Source of the DNA: JBJXHG01 sp046160865
GTDB taxonomy: Bacteria; Planctomycetota; UBA1135; GCA-002686595
Direction of reading: 5' to 3'
Assembly: GCA_046160865.1 (NCBI GenBank)
Contig: JBJXHG010000108.1
Coordinates: 29,680-93,679, forward strand
Length of the DNA: 64,000 bases
Positions 28,739 through 37,716 of this stretch are shown in pieces. Numbering within the stretch: position 1 is the stretch's first letter; each line of letters starts with the position of its first letter. The notes beneath the pieces are model-generated. The model was not told the DNA's origin. It did no database searches and worked only from the letters and a program-made list of their open reading frames with translations. The position numbers and the translations under genes were made by a program.

Positions 28739-31700
28739 GGAAGGCGCTCCTCTTCCTTCTCATCTTCGGCGCGGGACTCGCCGTCGTGCTGTGGCTGCGC
28801 GGGCGACGGCCTCCGCCCGCGCTCGTTCCGCCGCAGACGAACGAGCCGAGCGAGTTCACCGAGGTCGACGTGCCTTCGAAGAAGGACGAGACCGGCGCGG
28901 TGAAGGAATCGCAGGCGATCGGCGTGCGGCTCGACGGCCGCTTGTCCGCACGACAGTTCGGCGGCGAGGGCACGACGCAGCAGACCTTGTACGAGCTCGA
29001 CGCATCCGACGTCGATCTCGTCGAGAACGACGCCTACGACTTGAAGGACCTCGAGGTCGGCCTGCGCGACCCGCAGACGAACTCGCTGCGCGCGCGCCTG
29101 CGCGCCCGCCGCGCGCGAGCGCGCTTCGAGCTGGAGAACGGCAAGCCGCGCGTGCGCGACGACGTGCCGATCGAGCTCGAAACGGTCGAGCTCACGCTCT
29201 TCGAAGGCGCGCCCGTCGTCCCGCTCACGTTCACCGTGCCGAACTTGTCGTGGCAGCTCGGCGAGTCGCGCTTCACCTCGGCGGACGACGTGCAGCTCTC
29301 CGGGCGCGGGCTCGCGGCGACCGGCACCGGGCTCGACGTGACGATGCACGACACGACGGTGCGGCTGCTCAAGCGCGGCGAGATCCGGCTCGACGTCGGC
29401 GAAGGCTCGCAAGCCGTGCTCTCCGCGCAAGGAAACGGCCCGATCGTCGCGAGCCGCGACGCGGACGGACGCCTCGATCTCGCGGCGACGGAGTCGGCGC
29501 GCTGGTCGGTCACGGGCGCGCGCACGGCCGTCGTCGACGCGCGCGCGCTGCACCTCGTCGGCCAAACGCGCGACGACGGCGATACGCGCTTCGAGCTCGT
29601 GCGTGCGGACGCGGTCGGCGAGGCGAAGCTCGCGAGTCAGGGCGACGTGTTCTCCGCCGATCGCGCCGACTTCACGTTCACCGCCGCGGGCGTGCTCGCG
29701 GAAGCGACGCTCACCGGCAACGTCGTGCTGCAAGGCCGCGGCGACGAGTTCCGCTCCGAAGCGGCGACGTTCGCGTTCGGCACCGGCGGCCGGCTGTCGA
29801 CCGCGGTGTTGCGCGGCAAGCCGAGCGGCACGGTGCAGATCGGCAAGATCCTCGCGGCGCCGGGCAGCACCAGCGAATCCGCGCGCGCCGAGATCGAGGG
29901 CGCGGGTCCGCTCCAGCTCACGTTCGAGCGCGACACGCGACTCGATCTCGCGGGTCCCGGCGAGCTGCGCATTCCCGAGCTCGCGTTCTCGTTGAAGGCG
30001 AACGGCGCGCTGCGCGGTCTCGTCGCGAACGACCGGCGCAGTGCCGAGCTCTTCGCGAACGACGCCGTCGAGCTCTCCTACGAAGCGAGCGTCCTGATGA
30101 CGGAGAGCCTCGCGATGCGCTTCTCGACCGACGCGGCCGGCGTGCAATCCGTCGACGCGACGACGGAGGGCCTGACGCTCTTGCACGGCGCGGTGCCGGG
30201 CGAACGTCCGATCATGCTCGAGGCGCGCGAAGGCTTGTCGGTGCGCGCAGTCGGCGATCACGTCGTCGTGCCGCTCGCGAGCGCCGTGCACATCGCGCAG
30301 AGCGATTCCGGCGGCTTCGATGCGCGCGCGCAGTCGGTGCGCGACTTCGACTGGAAGGCGCGCACGTTCGTCGCGCAGGGCGGCGTGACGTACGACACAC
30401 CGACTGCGCGCGGCGAAGCCGAGACGGCGACGGCGCACGGCGACAAGGATCTCGAGCTCGAAGGAACGAGCGAGAAGCCGGCGCGCTACCGCATGGTCCG
30501 CGACGATGCGCCAGAGTCGCGCGCCGAGGTGGAGATCCAGGCGCAGCGCATTCGCGCGCGCGCGAATCGGCTCGAAGCGAGCGGCCGCGTGCGCACGGTC
30601 GTCGCGGCGACGGATCGCTCGTACGAGCTCGATGGCGAAGCGCTCGAGCTCGATCTGCACGAGCCCGCCGTGGCCGGCGGCGCGCGCACGTTCCGCGCGC
30701 ACGCGTCGGGCGCGGTCGCGGCGCGACTGCGCTCTCCGGAGGGTACGGGCGACGTGTCGTGCGCGGACCTCGTCGTCGAAGGCGAGCTCGCGCGGGAAGA
30801 CGGCGCGTCGAAGAGCGCGCCGCTCGCACGTTCGAGCGTGCGCGCGGAGGGCGACGTGCGCATCGATCTGTCGGGCGAAGGTGGACTGCAGGGCGCGTGC
30901 GACGTGTTCACGCTCGATCCGAACGGGCGCGGCCGTCTCACGGCGCTGCCGGGCAAGCGCGTGCAGGCGGCCGGGACGTTGGCGCGCGACGGCGCGCCGT
31001 ACGACATGCTCGCGGACTGGATCGAGTTCGACGAAACGAGCTTGGATTCGGCCGGTGTCGACGTGCGCCTGGTCGGCAACGCGCTCTCGTCGTTCCCGCT
31101 GCCTTCGATCTCCACACCGATGTTGCGCGAGCTCTCGACGGACCGGTTCCACGTCGACGAGAACGAGGTGCGCCTCGAAGGACACGCGCACGCGAAGGGC
31201 GACACGGTGCACGGCGAGACGTGGTGGCTCGATGCGGGTGCGCTGCGCCTGCGCGGGCGTTGGACCGGCGCGGACGACGCGCGCGAGTTCCAGTACGAGA
31301 GCCTCGTCGCATCGGGCGGATTCGACGCCGGGCTCGCGGAGCGCGCGCGCGCACAGGGCGAGACGCTCACGGGCATCGGCGGCAACCTGCGCATCGAGGG
31401 TCAGCCGGCACTGCTCGTGCTGGACGACATCGAGGCCGAATCGTCGTGGATCGAGTACGACCTGGCGAACATGCTGCTCGCGACCGATCGCGGCACGCTG
31501 CGCCCGAGCCAACGTTCGGCTGGCGGCGATTGGAGCCTGACGTACGAGTCGATGAAGCCGTTCGATCGGATCGACTCGACGATCCTCGTCATACGCAATC
31601 CGGTGCTCCGGCAAGGCGCGGACGAGATGCGCGCCGACTGGACTCTGCTGTGGGTCGACCGCGACGAGTGGATCAAGAGCACGCACAAGGTGCTCGAGCA

Positions 31701-33870
31701 GACGACCGGCGAGCCGGACTTGCGCGTGCGCGTACCGGATGCGCCGCCGCCGGCGCCCGCGCGCAAGGACAAGGAGCTGATCGGTCCGTTGCGCAAGAAG
31801 CTCGACCAGCTCTACCGCGAGACCCCCGCGCTGCGCTCGTTCAGCGAAATCTACGTCGAAGGCAACATCGAGTACCTGCGCAACCGCGAGCGCGCCGGGC
31901 GTGCGTCGGCCGTGTACGTGGATCTCGTCGAGACGCGCGGCTGGCTGCAAGGCGCGGACTTGTCGATCGACATCGAGACGCGCGATCGTCCGCATCGCCT
32001 GCGCGCGAAGGCCGATTGGCTGCACATCATGCCGGACGGTCTCGCGGCGCGAGACGCGGTCGTGACGTCGTGCACGCACGACGAGCCGCACTACGTCATC
32101 AAGACCGGCGACTTCCGCATCTCGCTGAACGAGGACGAGAGCATCACCGTCGCGGCGCGCGAGAACGAGCTCGGCTTCGGCAACACGATGGCGATTCCGA
32201 TGCCCGCGCTCGTCGTGCCGACGAACGAAGACTTCGTGCCGATCCTCGACAAGATCGCGGCCGGCAACATGGCGAAGTTCGGCACGTCCGTGCAGGCCTC
32301 GTTCAACTTCACGCTCGGCAGCCTGGGGCGCGGGATCGGACGCGTGTTCGGCAAGCTGCTCGATTTCCCCGACTCCGACCTCAAGGGTCACTGGCGCTTC
32401 CGGCCGGGTTATCTCGGCTCGCGCGGCGTGATCCTCGGCACGGGCATCGAGTTCAACGTGCCCGAGAAGTTCAACCTCGACATGGCGGTCGACGGCATTC
32501 CCGACGACGCGGAGGACAAGGGCCTCGTGCGCGTGCCGACCGAGGACCGCGACACGCTGCGCGCGTGGTTCCGCTCGCGCGGCCGCTACTACGTCGAGCC
32601 CGACGAGTGGTTCGATCTCGCGCTCTCGTATCAAACCGACCCCGGCGTGCAAGCGGAGTTCTTCGAGCGCGACTACCTCGAGTACGAGCAGAAGGACAAT
32701 TACCTGCACTGGCGCAAGGCGCGCGACCAGTACTACTTCAACGCGAGCGTCAAGGTGCTGCTCGAGGATCGAACCGACGTCGAGGAGCTGCCGTCGGTCG
32801 GCGCGTATCGCGGACTGACGCCGATCGGACACCTCGGAACGCTGCCGCTCCTCTACAAGGCGAATCTCGACGCCGCGTACTTGCGGCGCAGGAACGGCGA
32901 CGCGCAGTTCTACCCGCCGTTCGAGCCGGCGTTCTCCGAGTCGCAGTTCGAGGATCCGGCCACCGTGCGCGCCGGCGAGCGCGACGTGCTGCGGCTCGAC
33001 ACGACGCACCGCTTGGAAACGCCATTCGCGCTGGGCTTCGGCGGGTTGCGCGCGACACCGTTCGTCGCGGCGCGCGCGACCATGTGGGACGAGGGCATCG
33101 ACGCGAGCGAAGCGCCGCGGCGCGGCGGACTGTTCGCGGGCGTCGATCTCGCCACGACGATCTGGCGGCGCTACGGCGCGAACACGATCCACTCCGTGTC
33201 GCCGGTCGTCAGCGTGCACGCCGACGTGATGTCGGAAGAAGTGAACGGCGAGCCCGTGCCGATCGACCGCGTCGAGGATCCGATCGACGGACGCTTCATC
33301 GATCTCGGCCTGCGCACGCGCTTGTGGAAACCAGGTGCGTCGGAGCACTTCGACTTGGAAGCGCGCGTGCGCCACGGCGCCGATCTGCCCGATGGCGAGG
33401 AGTCGGGCTTCCAGCCGATCGCGGCGCTGGCCGAGTTCCTCACGTTCGTCGACGACGTGCCGGTCGGCATGACGCACGACGGACGCTACTCGACCGAGAA
33501 CGGCGACACCGTTTACTCGCGCACGTTCGTCGGCTTCGAGCCGCACCCGAAGCTCGGCATCGAGTTCGGGTATCACCGCGGACTCAACGAGGACGGCTTG
33601 CGGTTGTACGAAGCGGCGTCGCTCTCGGCTCGTTATCGCGCGACGAAGAAGTGGGAGATCGAGCTCGACCAGACGATCTCGATCGCGGAGGACGAGGAGC
33701 TCGACAACAGCGTGTTGCTGCGCCGCATCGGCCACGACTTCATCCTCGAGACGGAAGTCAGCTACCGCGCGGGCGAAGGCTCGAGCTTCAGCTTCGGCAT
33801 CGTCCCCGATCTGTCGTGGAAGCGCTCGAGCCTCGGGTTGATCGATCGCTGGCTCGGCTCGACTCGTTAG
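28735..33870 (+). CDS. Giant LptC/LptA/LptD-like LPS transport protein
   Basis: The 1711-residue protein begins with one membrane helix (ALLFLLIFGAGLAVVLWL, residues 4-21) like LptC. Residues of about 60-1050 are repeated beta-rich OstA/LptA-like segments (for example EATLTGNVVLQG, FVAQGGVTYDTPTARGEAET, VRLEGHAHAKGD). From about residue 1060 the LptD N-terminal pattern appears: EGNIEYLR, DAVVTSCTHDEPHY near 1112, and IPMPALVVPTNE. The last 500 residues look like an outer-membrane beta-barrel (LptD). It would link inner membrane to outer membrane in one chain. The kdsD-kdsC operon context supports LPS export. The four LptD cysteines of E. coli are not conserved. A secreted AsmA-like alternative is less likely given the terminal barrel. 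Confidence 0.8.
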   Translation: MRKALLFLLIFGAGLAVVLWLRGRRPPPALVPPQTNEPSEFTEVDVPSKKDETGAVKESQAIGVRLDGRLSARQFGGEGTTQQTLYELDASDVDLVENDAYDLKDLEVGLRDPQTNSLRARLRARRARARFELENGKPRVRDDVPIELETVELTLFEGAPVVPLTFTVPNLSWQLGESRFTSADDVQLSGRGLAATGTGLDVTMHDTTVRLLKRGEIRLDVGEGSQAVLSAQGNGPIVASRDADGRLDLAATESARWSVTGARTAVVDARALHLVGQTRDDGDTRFELVRADAVGEAKLASQGDVFSADRADFTFTAAGVLAEATLTGNVVLQGRGDEFRSEAATFAFGTGGRLSTAVLRGKPSGTVQIGKILAAPGSTSESARAEIEGAGPLQLTFERDTRLDLAGPGELRIPELAFSLKANGALRGLVANDRRSAELFANDAVELSYEASVLMTESLAMRFSTDAAGVQSVDATTEGLTLLHGAVPGERPIMLEAREGLSVRAVGDHVVVPLASAVHIAQSDSGGFDARAQSVRDFDWKARTFVAQGGVTYDTPTARGEAETATAHGDKDLELEGTSEKPARYRMVRDDAPESRAEVEIQAQRIRARANRLEASGRVRTVVAATDRSYELDGEALELDLHEPAVAGGARTFRAHASGAVAARLRSPEGTGDVSCADLVVEGELAREDGASKSAPLARSSVRAEGDVRIDLSGEGGLQGACDVFTLDPNGRGRLTALPGKRVQAAGTLARDGAPYDMLADWIEFDETSLDSAGVDVRLVGNALSSFPLPSISTPMLRELSTDRFHVDENEVRLEGHAHAKGDTVHGETWWLDAGALRLRGRWTGADDAREFQYESLVASGGFDAGLAERARAQGETLTGIGGNLRIEGQPALLVLDDIEAESSWIEYDLANMLLATDRGTLRPSQRSAGGDWSLTYESMKPFDRIDSTILVIRNPVLRQGADEMRADWTLLWVDRDEWIKSTHKVLEQTTGEPDLRVRVPDAPPPAPARKDKELIGPLRKKLDQLYRETPALRSFSEIYVEGNIEYLRNRERAGRASAVYVDLVETRGWLQGADLSIDIETRDRPHRLRAKADWLHIMPDGLAARDAVVTSCTHDEPHYVIKTGDFRISLNEDESITVAARENELGFGNTMAIPMPALVVPTNEDFVPILDKIAAGNMAKFGTSVQASFNFTLGSLGRGIGRVFGKLLDFPDSDLKGHWRFRPGYLGSRGVILGTGIEFNVPEKFNLDMAVDGIPDDAEDKGLVRVPTEDRDTLRAWFRSRGRYYVEPDEWFDLALSYQTDPGVQAEFFERDYLEYEQKDNYLHWRKARDQYYFNASVKVLLEDRTDVEELPSVGAYRGLTPIGHLGTLPLLYKANLDAAYLRRRNGDAQFYPPFEPAFSESQFEDPATVRAGERDVLRLDTTHRLETPFALGFGGLRATPFVAARATMWDEGIDASEAPRRGGLFAGVDLATTIWRRYGANTIHSVSPVVSVHADVMSEEVNGEPVPIDRVEDPIDGRFIDLGLRTRLWKPGASEHFDLEARVRHGADLPDGEESGFQPIAALAEFLTFVDDVPVGMTHDGRYSTENGDTVYSRTFVGFEPHPKLGIEFGYHRGLNEDGLRLYEAASLSARYRATKKWEIELDQTISIAEDEELDNSVLLRRIGHDFILETEVSYRAGEGSSFSFGIVPDLSWKRSSLGLIDRWLGSTR

Positions 33871-33966
33871 AGGTTCTTGGCCAGCGTCGCCGCGCGAGTG
33901 CGCATCTTCCCGGCGCCGTGCGCGCGAGCGCATCCCGCGCGCGCGACCCGCGCCCGCCTGCCGGTG

Positions 33967-33972
33967 TAGAGT
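33967..33972 (+). promoter_or_regulatory. Candidate -10 before tatA
   Basis: TAGAGT ends eight bases before the GTG start of the tat gene, implying a very short leader. It is in the 110-bp gap after the Lpt gene. Confidence 0.3.
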
Positions 33973-33980
33973 GAACGCCC

Positions 33981-34493
33981 GTGCTCGGACTGATCGACAA
34001 CCTGGGCTTCGGCGAGTTCCTGATCGTCGGCGTGGCCGCGCTCCTGATCTTCGGCAAGCGCTTGCCGGAGGTCGCGGCGCAGGCCGGCGCGCAGATCGCG
34101 AAGTTCAAGCGCTCGCTCGAGACGATGCGCCGCGACACGGGAATCGATCAGGAAATCCAGAAAGTGCGCAGCGAGCTCACGAACGTCGTGCCGCGCGACG
34201 TCATTCCGCGCGATCTGTCGATCGGTGAGATGGCGCGCATGGCGACGCGCGAGATCCAAGCCTCGCTGCGCGACGTCGAGACGGTCGACTCGAAGGTGCC
34301 TGTCGCGCCGTCCACTGCGGCGCCGGTTTCCGCTCCGACGGCGCCGTCGACGGCGAACGCCGCGGCCTCGACGCCGGCGCAGAACGCCGCGCAGATCGCA
34401 CCCGCAGCGCCGGACACGACGCAGGCGAGCACGCTCGAGCGCACGTCGAGCACGGTTGATGCTCCGCGCGACGCCGCGGGCGGCGCACTCTGA
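33981..34493 (+). CDS. Twin-arginine translocase TatA/TatB-type subunit
   Basis: The 170-residue protein has the TatA/B signature at the N-terminus: GFGEFLIVGVAALLIFGKRLPE, one short membrane helix then an amphipathic helix (AQAGAQIAKFKRSLETMRRD). The C-terminal 90 residues are Ala/Pro/Thr-rich and low complexity. It could be TatA or TatB; the length leans to TatB. tatC is not in the window. The start is GTG. Confidence 0.85.
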   Translation: MLGLIDNLGFGEFLIVGVAALLIFGKRLPEVAAQAGAQIAKFKRSLETMRRDTGIDQEIQKVRSELTNVVPRDVIPRDLSIGEMARMATREIQASLRDVETVDSKVPVAPSTAAPVSAPTAPSTANAAASTPAQNAAQIAPAAPDTTQASTLERTSSTVDAPRDAAGGAL

Positions 34494-34503
34494 ACGCGCG
34501 GCG

Positions 34504-35349
34504 ATGTTTCGGCTCGGCTACAACACGAACGGCCTGGCGCACCATCGCGTCCTCGACGCGCTCGAGCTCGTGTCGGAGCTCGGATACGAAGCCGTCTCGC
34601 TGACGCCCGACGTCGGCGCGCTCGATCTCTACCACCTCGATCCGCGCGTCGTCGGCGACGTGCGCCGGCGCGCGGAAGATCTCGGGCTCGAGCTCACGGT
34701 CGAGACGGGCGCGCGCTTCCTGCTCGATCCGCGCCGCAAGCACCGTCCGACGCTGCTCGAGGAGCTCGCATCCGATCGCGAGCGCCGCATCGACTTCCTG
34801 CGACGCTCGATCGACCTCGCGCACGCGATCGGCGCGCACGTCGTGTCGCTGTGGTCGGGCGCGGCGCCGGAAGGCGCATCCACGGAAGCGTGCTGGCAAC
34901 GGTTGCACACGGGTCTCGTGCGCGTCCTCGATCACGCCCGCGCAGCTGAGGTCACGATCGCGTTCGAGCCCGAGCCCGGCATGTTCGTCGATCGGCCGGA
35001 CGGCTACCTCGAGCTCCGCCGTCGGATGGGTGCTCGTGCGGGCGAGCTCGGCCTGTGCCTCGATGTCGGGCACCTGCTCGTGACCGGCGACGTGCCCGTC
35101 GCGCAGAAGATTCGAGAGCTGGCGCCCTTCCTGCGCCATGTTCACCTCGACGACATCGCGGGTGGTGTGCATGAGCACGTGATGTTCGGACGCGGGGATC
35201 TCGACCTCGCCGCGACGATGCAGGCCCTGGTCGACTGCGGCTACAGCGGCGTGGCGGCGGTCGAGCTCTCGCGGGACAGCCACCGCGGAGCGGCGGCGGC
35301 GGAAGAGGCGCTGGCGCATCTCATGCGCGCCATCCTTCACAAGACGTGA
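34504..35349 (+). CDS. Sugar phosphate isomerase/epimerase-like TIM barrel
   Basis: The 281-residue protein begins FRLGYNTNGLAHH and has an AP endonuclease 2/xylose-isomerase-like barrel: SELGYEAVSLTPD, AFEPEPGMFVD (metal-binding Glu), LCLDVGHLL (Asp, His), LRHVHLDDIAGG and VAAVELSRDS. The exact reaction is unknown. It starts 10 bp after tatA and is probably co-transcribed. Confidence 0.82.
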   Translation: MFRLGYNTNGLAHHRVLDALELVSELGYEAVSLTPDVGALDLYHLDPRVVGDVRRRAEDLGLELTVETGARFLLDPRRKHRPTLLEELASDRERRIDFLRRSIDLAHAIGAHVVSLWSGAAPEGASTEACWQRLHTGLVRVLDHARAAEVTIAFEPEPGMFVDRPDGYLELRRRMGARAGELGLCLDVGHLLVTGDVPVAQKIRELAPFLRHVHLDDIAGGVHEHVMFGRGDLDLAATMQALVDCGYSGVAAVELSRDSHRGAAAAEEALAHLMRAILHKT

Positions 35350-35430
35350 CCTTGTGGAGCCGGCCTCCGAACGCCCAGAATGAAGCGGTTCGAGCGAGCG
35401 CCATCCGACGCCCGCGACCCGGGAGAGGCC

Positions 35431-35655
35431 ATGGACGAAACCCGCAACGGTCTTCAGGTGTGTCCGACCCGCATCGACGGCTCCCCAGTGCTGTTCGCCC
35501 ACCGCGTGAGCGCGGGCCAATGCCAGGATCGGCAGCGCGGGCACTATCACAAGTGCTTCACGTGCGCCTACAACAACAACTATGTCGCGGCGCGCGGCCG
35601 GACGGACGCCGCAGCGCTGAGCCAGGAGCTCAAGCGCCGCGCGCGCGCGGTTTGA
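35431..35655 (+). CDS. Small cysteine-containing protein of unknown function
   Basis: About 74 residues from the ATG after GGGAGAGG. A core SAGQCQDRQRGHYHKCFTC carries three Cys and one to two His that could bind a metal; one more Cys lies nearer the N-terminus. An ATG at 35380 would add 17 residues. I do not recognise the family; a conserved small zinc-ribbon-like protein is plausible. Confidence 0.6.
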   Translation: MDETRNGLQVCPTRIDGSPVLFAHRVSAGQCQDRQRGHYHKCFTCAYNNNYVAARGRTDAAALSQELKRRARAV

Positions 35656-35758
35656 TCGACGGCTGACGCCGAGTTCGGACTCGCGGCGCCCAGGATCCGC
35701 TCGACCGAGTTGTGATCGATCGCGGCGCCGCTCGCTCGCGCACCAACCGGACGTGCTC

Positions 35759-35801
35759 TAGCCCGCATTTCTCACCACGTCCGTCGCGAGGTTGCGCCAG
35801 C
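35759..35801. repeat. Family 1 inverted-repeat element, left-end fragment (copy E)
   Basis: TAGCCCGCATTTCTCACC and the inner GTCGCGAGGTTGCGCCAGCG match the left 43 bp of copy A, then the match stops where an ABC-ATPase remnant begins. It looks truncated by deletion or recombination. Confidence 0.7.
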
Positions 35802-35960
35802 GCGCTCGACGCAAAGAGCGGCCTCGAGCTGCGCGCCGCTCTCCGCGACATCCAACGCGAGATCGGTCTGACGACGATCGTCGCGACGCACGATGCTGGA
35901 GGAGGCGTTCGAGCTCGCCCGTCTCGATGGTCAAGACGAGGCGCGAGCGGCATGTGGCCG
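35802..35960 (+). pseudogene. Remnant of an ABC transporter ATP-binding protein
   Basis: Translation gives ALDAKSGLELRAALRDIQRE then IGLTTIVATHD, the Walker B/D-loop to H-loop region of an importer ATPase (typically SALDAxxRxxLRxELxxIQ...TTIxVTHDQEEA). Just after the H-loop the frame breaks: a +1 shift would continue as EEAFELARLD. Everything upstream (Walker A, signature) is missing, with a repeat fragment at the junction. The 35656-36144 gap otherwise holds no supported gene. Confidence 0.7.
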
Positions 35961-36144
35961 CCATGGCGGCATGCGCGGGCCAATCCAACGCGCCGATGAA
36001 TCCAGGTAATCGCTCGCGCATACGTCTTGGCTCGTCGCGCCGGCTCCCGCCAGGGGTTGTTGGAAGGCAATCGCTGTCCCACGCTCTCCGAGTGCGGCGC
36101 GCGCGCGCGCGTGGTCGAAGAGTTGCGCAGCTGCACCCCATCCC

Positions 36145-37716
36145 ATGACGGCGCACGAGATCTCGAAGGACACCCTGCTCGACATCTGGAAGGAAGTCGG
36201 GCGGCACGAAGGACTCGAGGAGTTCCTCGTCCGGCTCTTGCAGCTCTTGCCGGCCGACGTGCGGCCGGAGCGCGTGCACGTGCGGCGCGTGGAGCCCGCG
36301 CTCAAGCGGCTCGAAGCGATCGCGTCGGTTCCGCCCGGTAGCTTGCCGGGCAACATCGGCCGTTGGACGCAGCTCACGCCCGAGGGTTGGCTGCGCGTCG
36401 CCGATTGGATCGGCGCCGGCAAGATCGCGGCGTGGAAGAGCGGCGCGCGCGATCCGATGCGCGAGCTGCTCGAGCAAGACGACGCGCTCACGCCGCTCGT
36501 CGCGGGACCGCTGCTCGCACGCGGCACGCCCATCGGCGTCGCGTTGTTCCACGGACCCGACGCGACGCTGCTCGAGCACGTGCGCGAGATCGAAGCGCTG
36601 CTCGAGCCCATCGCCGTCGCGCTGTCGAACGACTTGCGGCTGCAAGAGCTCGCGCGGCTGCGCGAAGCCGCCGAAGCGGACAACCGTGCGCTGCTCACGC
36701 GCTTGCAGCGCGACGACATCAGCGCGAGCGTCGTCGGTGAGCGCACCGGCCTGCGCCTCGTGATGGAGCGCGTCGAGCAAGTCGCGCGCACCGACGCGCC
36801 GGTCCTGATCCTCGGCGAGACGGGTTCGGGCAAGGAAGTCGTCGCGCGCGCCATCCACGCGCGTTCGACGCGCTCGTCCGGACCGTTCCTGCGGATCAAC
36901 TGCGGCGCGATCCCGCCCGAGCTCGTCGATTCCGAGCTGTTCGGTCACGAGCGCGGCAGCTTCACCGGCGCCGTCAACACGCGGCGCGGCTGGTTCGAGC
37001 GCGCGGACGGCGGGACGCTGTTCCTCGACGAGCTCGGCGAGCTGCCGCCCGCCGCGCAAGTGCGCTTGCTGCGCGTGTTGCAGGACGGATCGTTCGAGCG
37101 CGTCGGCGGCCACCAATCGCTGCACGTCGACGTGCGCATCGTCGCCGCGACGCACCGCGACATGCAGGAGCTCGTCGGCGAAGGCCGCTTCCGACAAGAC
37201 CTGTGGTATCGCATCCACGTCTTCCCGATCCGACTTCCGCCGCTGCGCGAGCGCGCGGACGACATCGCACCGCTCGCCGCGCACTTCGCGGCGCGCGCGG
37301 GCAGGCGCTTGTTCGGCGTCGAGTTGCGTCCGAGCGAGAGCGACGTCGAGATCCTGCGCGCGTACCCGTGGCCCGGCAACGTGCGCGAGCTCGCGTCGGT
37401 CATCGAGCGTGCCGCGATCCTCGGCGACGGACGGTTGCTCGAGATCTCCGCGGCGCTCGGCGGCGATCGCTCGCGCGTGAGCGCACGCGGCGACGCACCC
37501 GCGGCGGCGGCGCCGTCGGGCGAAGACCTCACGTCGCTCGAGGGCGCGATGGCGGACCACATCCGCAGCGCGTTGAAACGCGCCCGCGGCCGCATCGAAG
37601 GCGCGCGCGGCGCGGCGGATCTGCTCGGCATCAATCCGCACACGCTGCGCTCGCGTATGCGCAAGCTCGGGATCGACTGGGCGCGCTATCGCGAAGGCGC
37701 GGTCGACGGAGGCTGA
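36145..37716 (+). CDS. Sigma-54-dependent transcriptional activator with GAF-like sensor
   Basis: The 523-residue protein has an N-terminal sensor of about 190 residues (GAF-like, NorR/FhlA style), then an AAA+ domain with Walker A GETGSGKE (224-231), GSFTGA (271-276, the sigma-54 contact loop), Walker B GGTLFLDELGELP, and a C-terminal Fis-type helix-turn-helix (AADLLGINPHTLRSRMRKLG). It should activate RpoN-dependent promoters in response to an unknown signal; rpoN is at 61 kb. Its 3' end overlaps the convergent phosphoesterase gene by 31 bp. Confidence 0.9.
   Translation: MTAHEISKDTLLDIWKEVGRHEGLEEFLVRLLQLLPADVRPERVHVRRVEPALKRLEAIASVPPGSLPGNIGRWTQLTPEGWLRVADWIGAGKIAAWKSGARDPMRELLEQDDALTPLVAGPLLARGTPIGVALFHGPDATLLEHVREIEALLEPIAVALSNDLRLQELARLREAAEADNRALLTRLQRDDISASVVGERTGLRLVMERVEQVARTDAPVLILGETGSGKEVVARAIHARSTRSSGPFLRINCGAIPPELVDSELFGHERGSFTGAVNTRRGWFERADGGTLFLDELGELPPAAQVRLLRVLQDGSFERVGGHQSLHVDVRIVAATHRDMQELVGEGRFRQDLWYRIHVFPIRLPPLRERADDIAPLAAHFAARAGRRLFGVELRPSESDVEILRAYPWPGNVRELASVIERAAILGDGRLLEISAALGGDRSRVSARGDAPAAAAPSGEDLTSLEGAMADHIRSALKRARGRIEGARGAADLLGINPHTLRSRMRKLGIDWARYREGAVDGG

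Noticed and set aside
28195..33933. 1912-codon open frame antisense to the Lpt fusion gene
   Set aside because: A shadow of the high-GC codon usage of the plus-strand gene; it has Arg/Ala-rich low-complexity translation and no recognisable domain.
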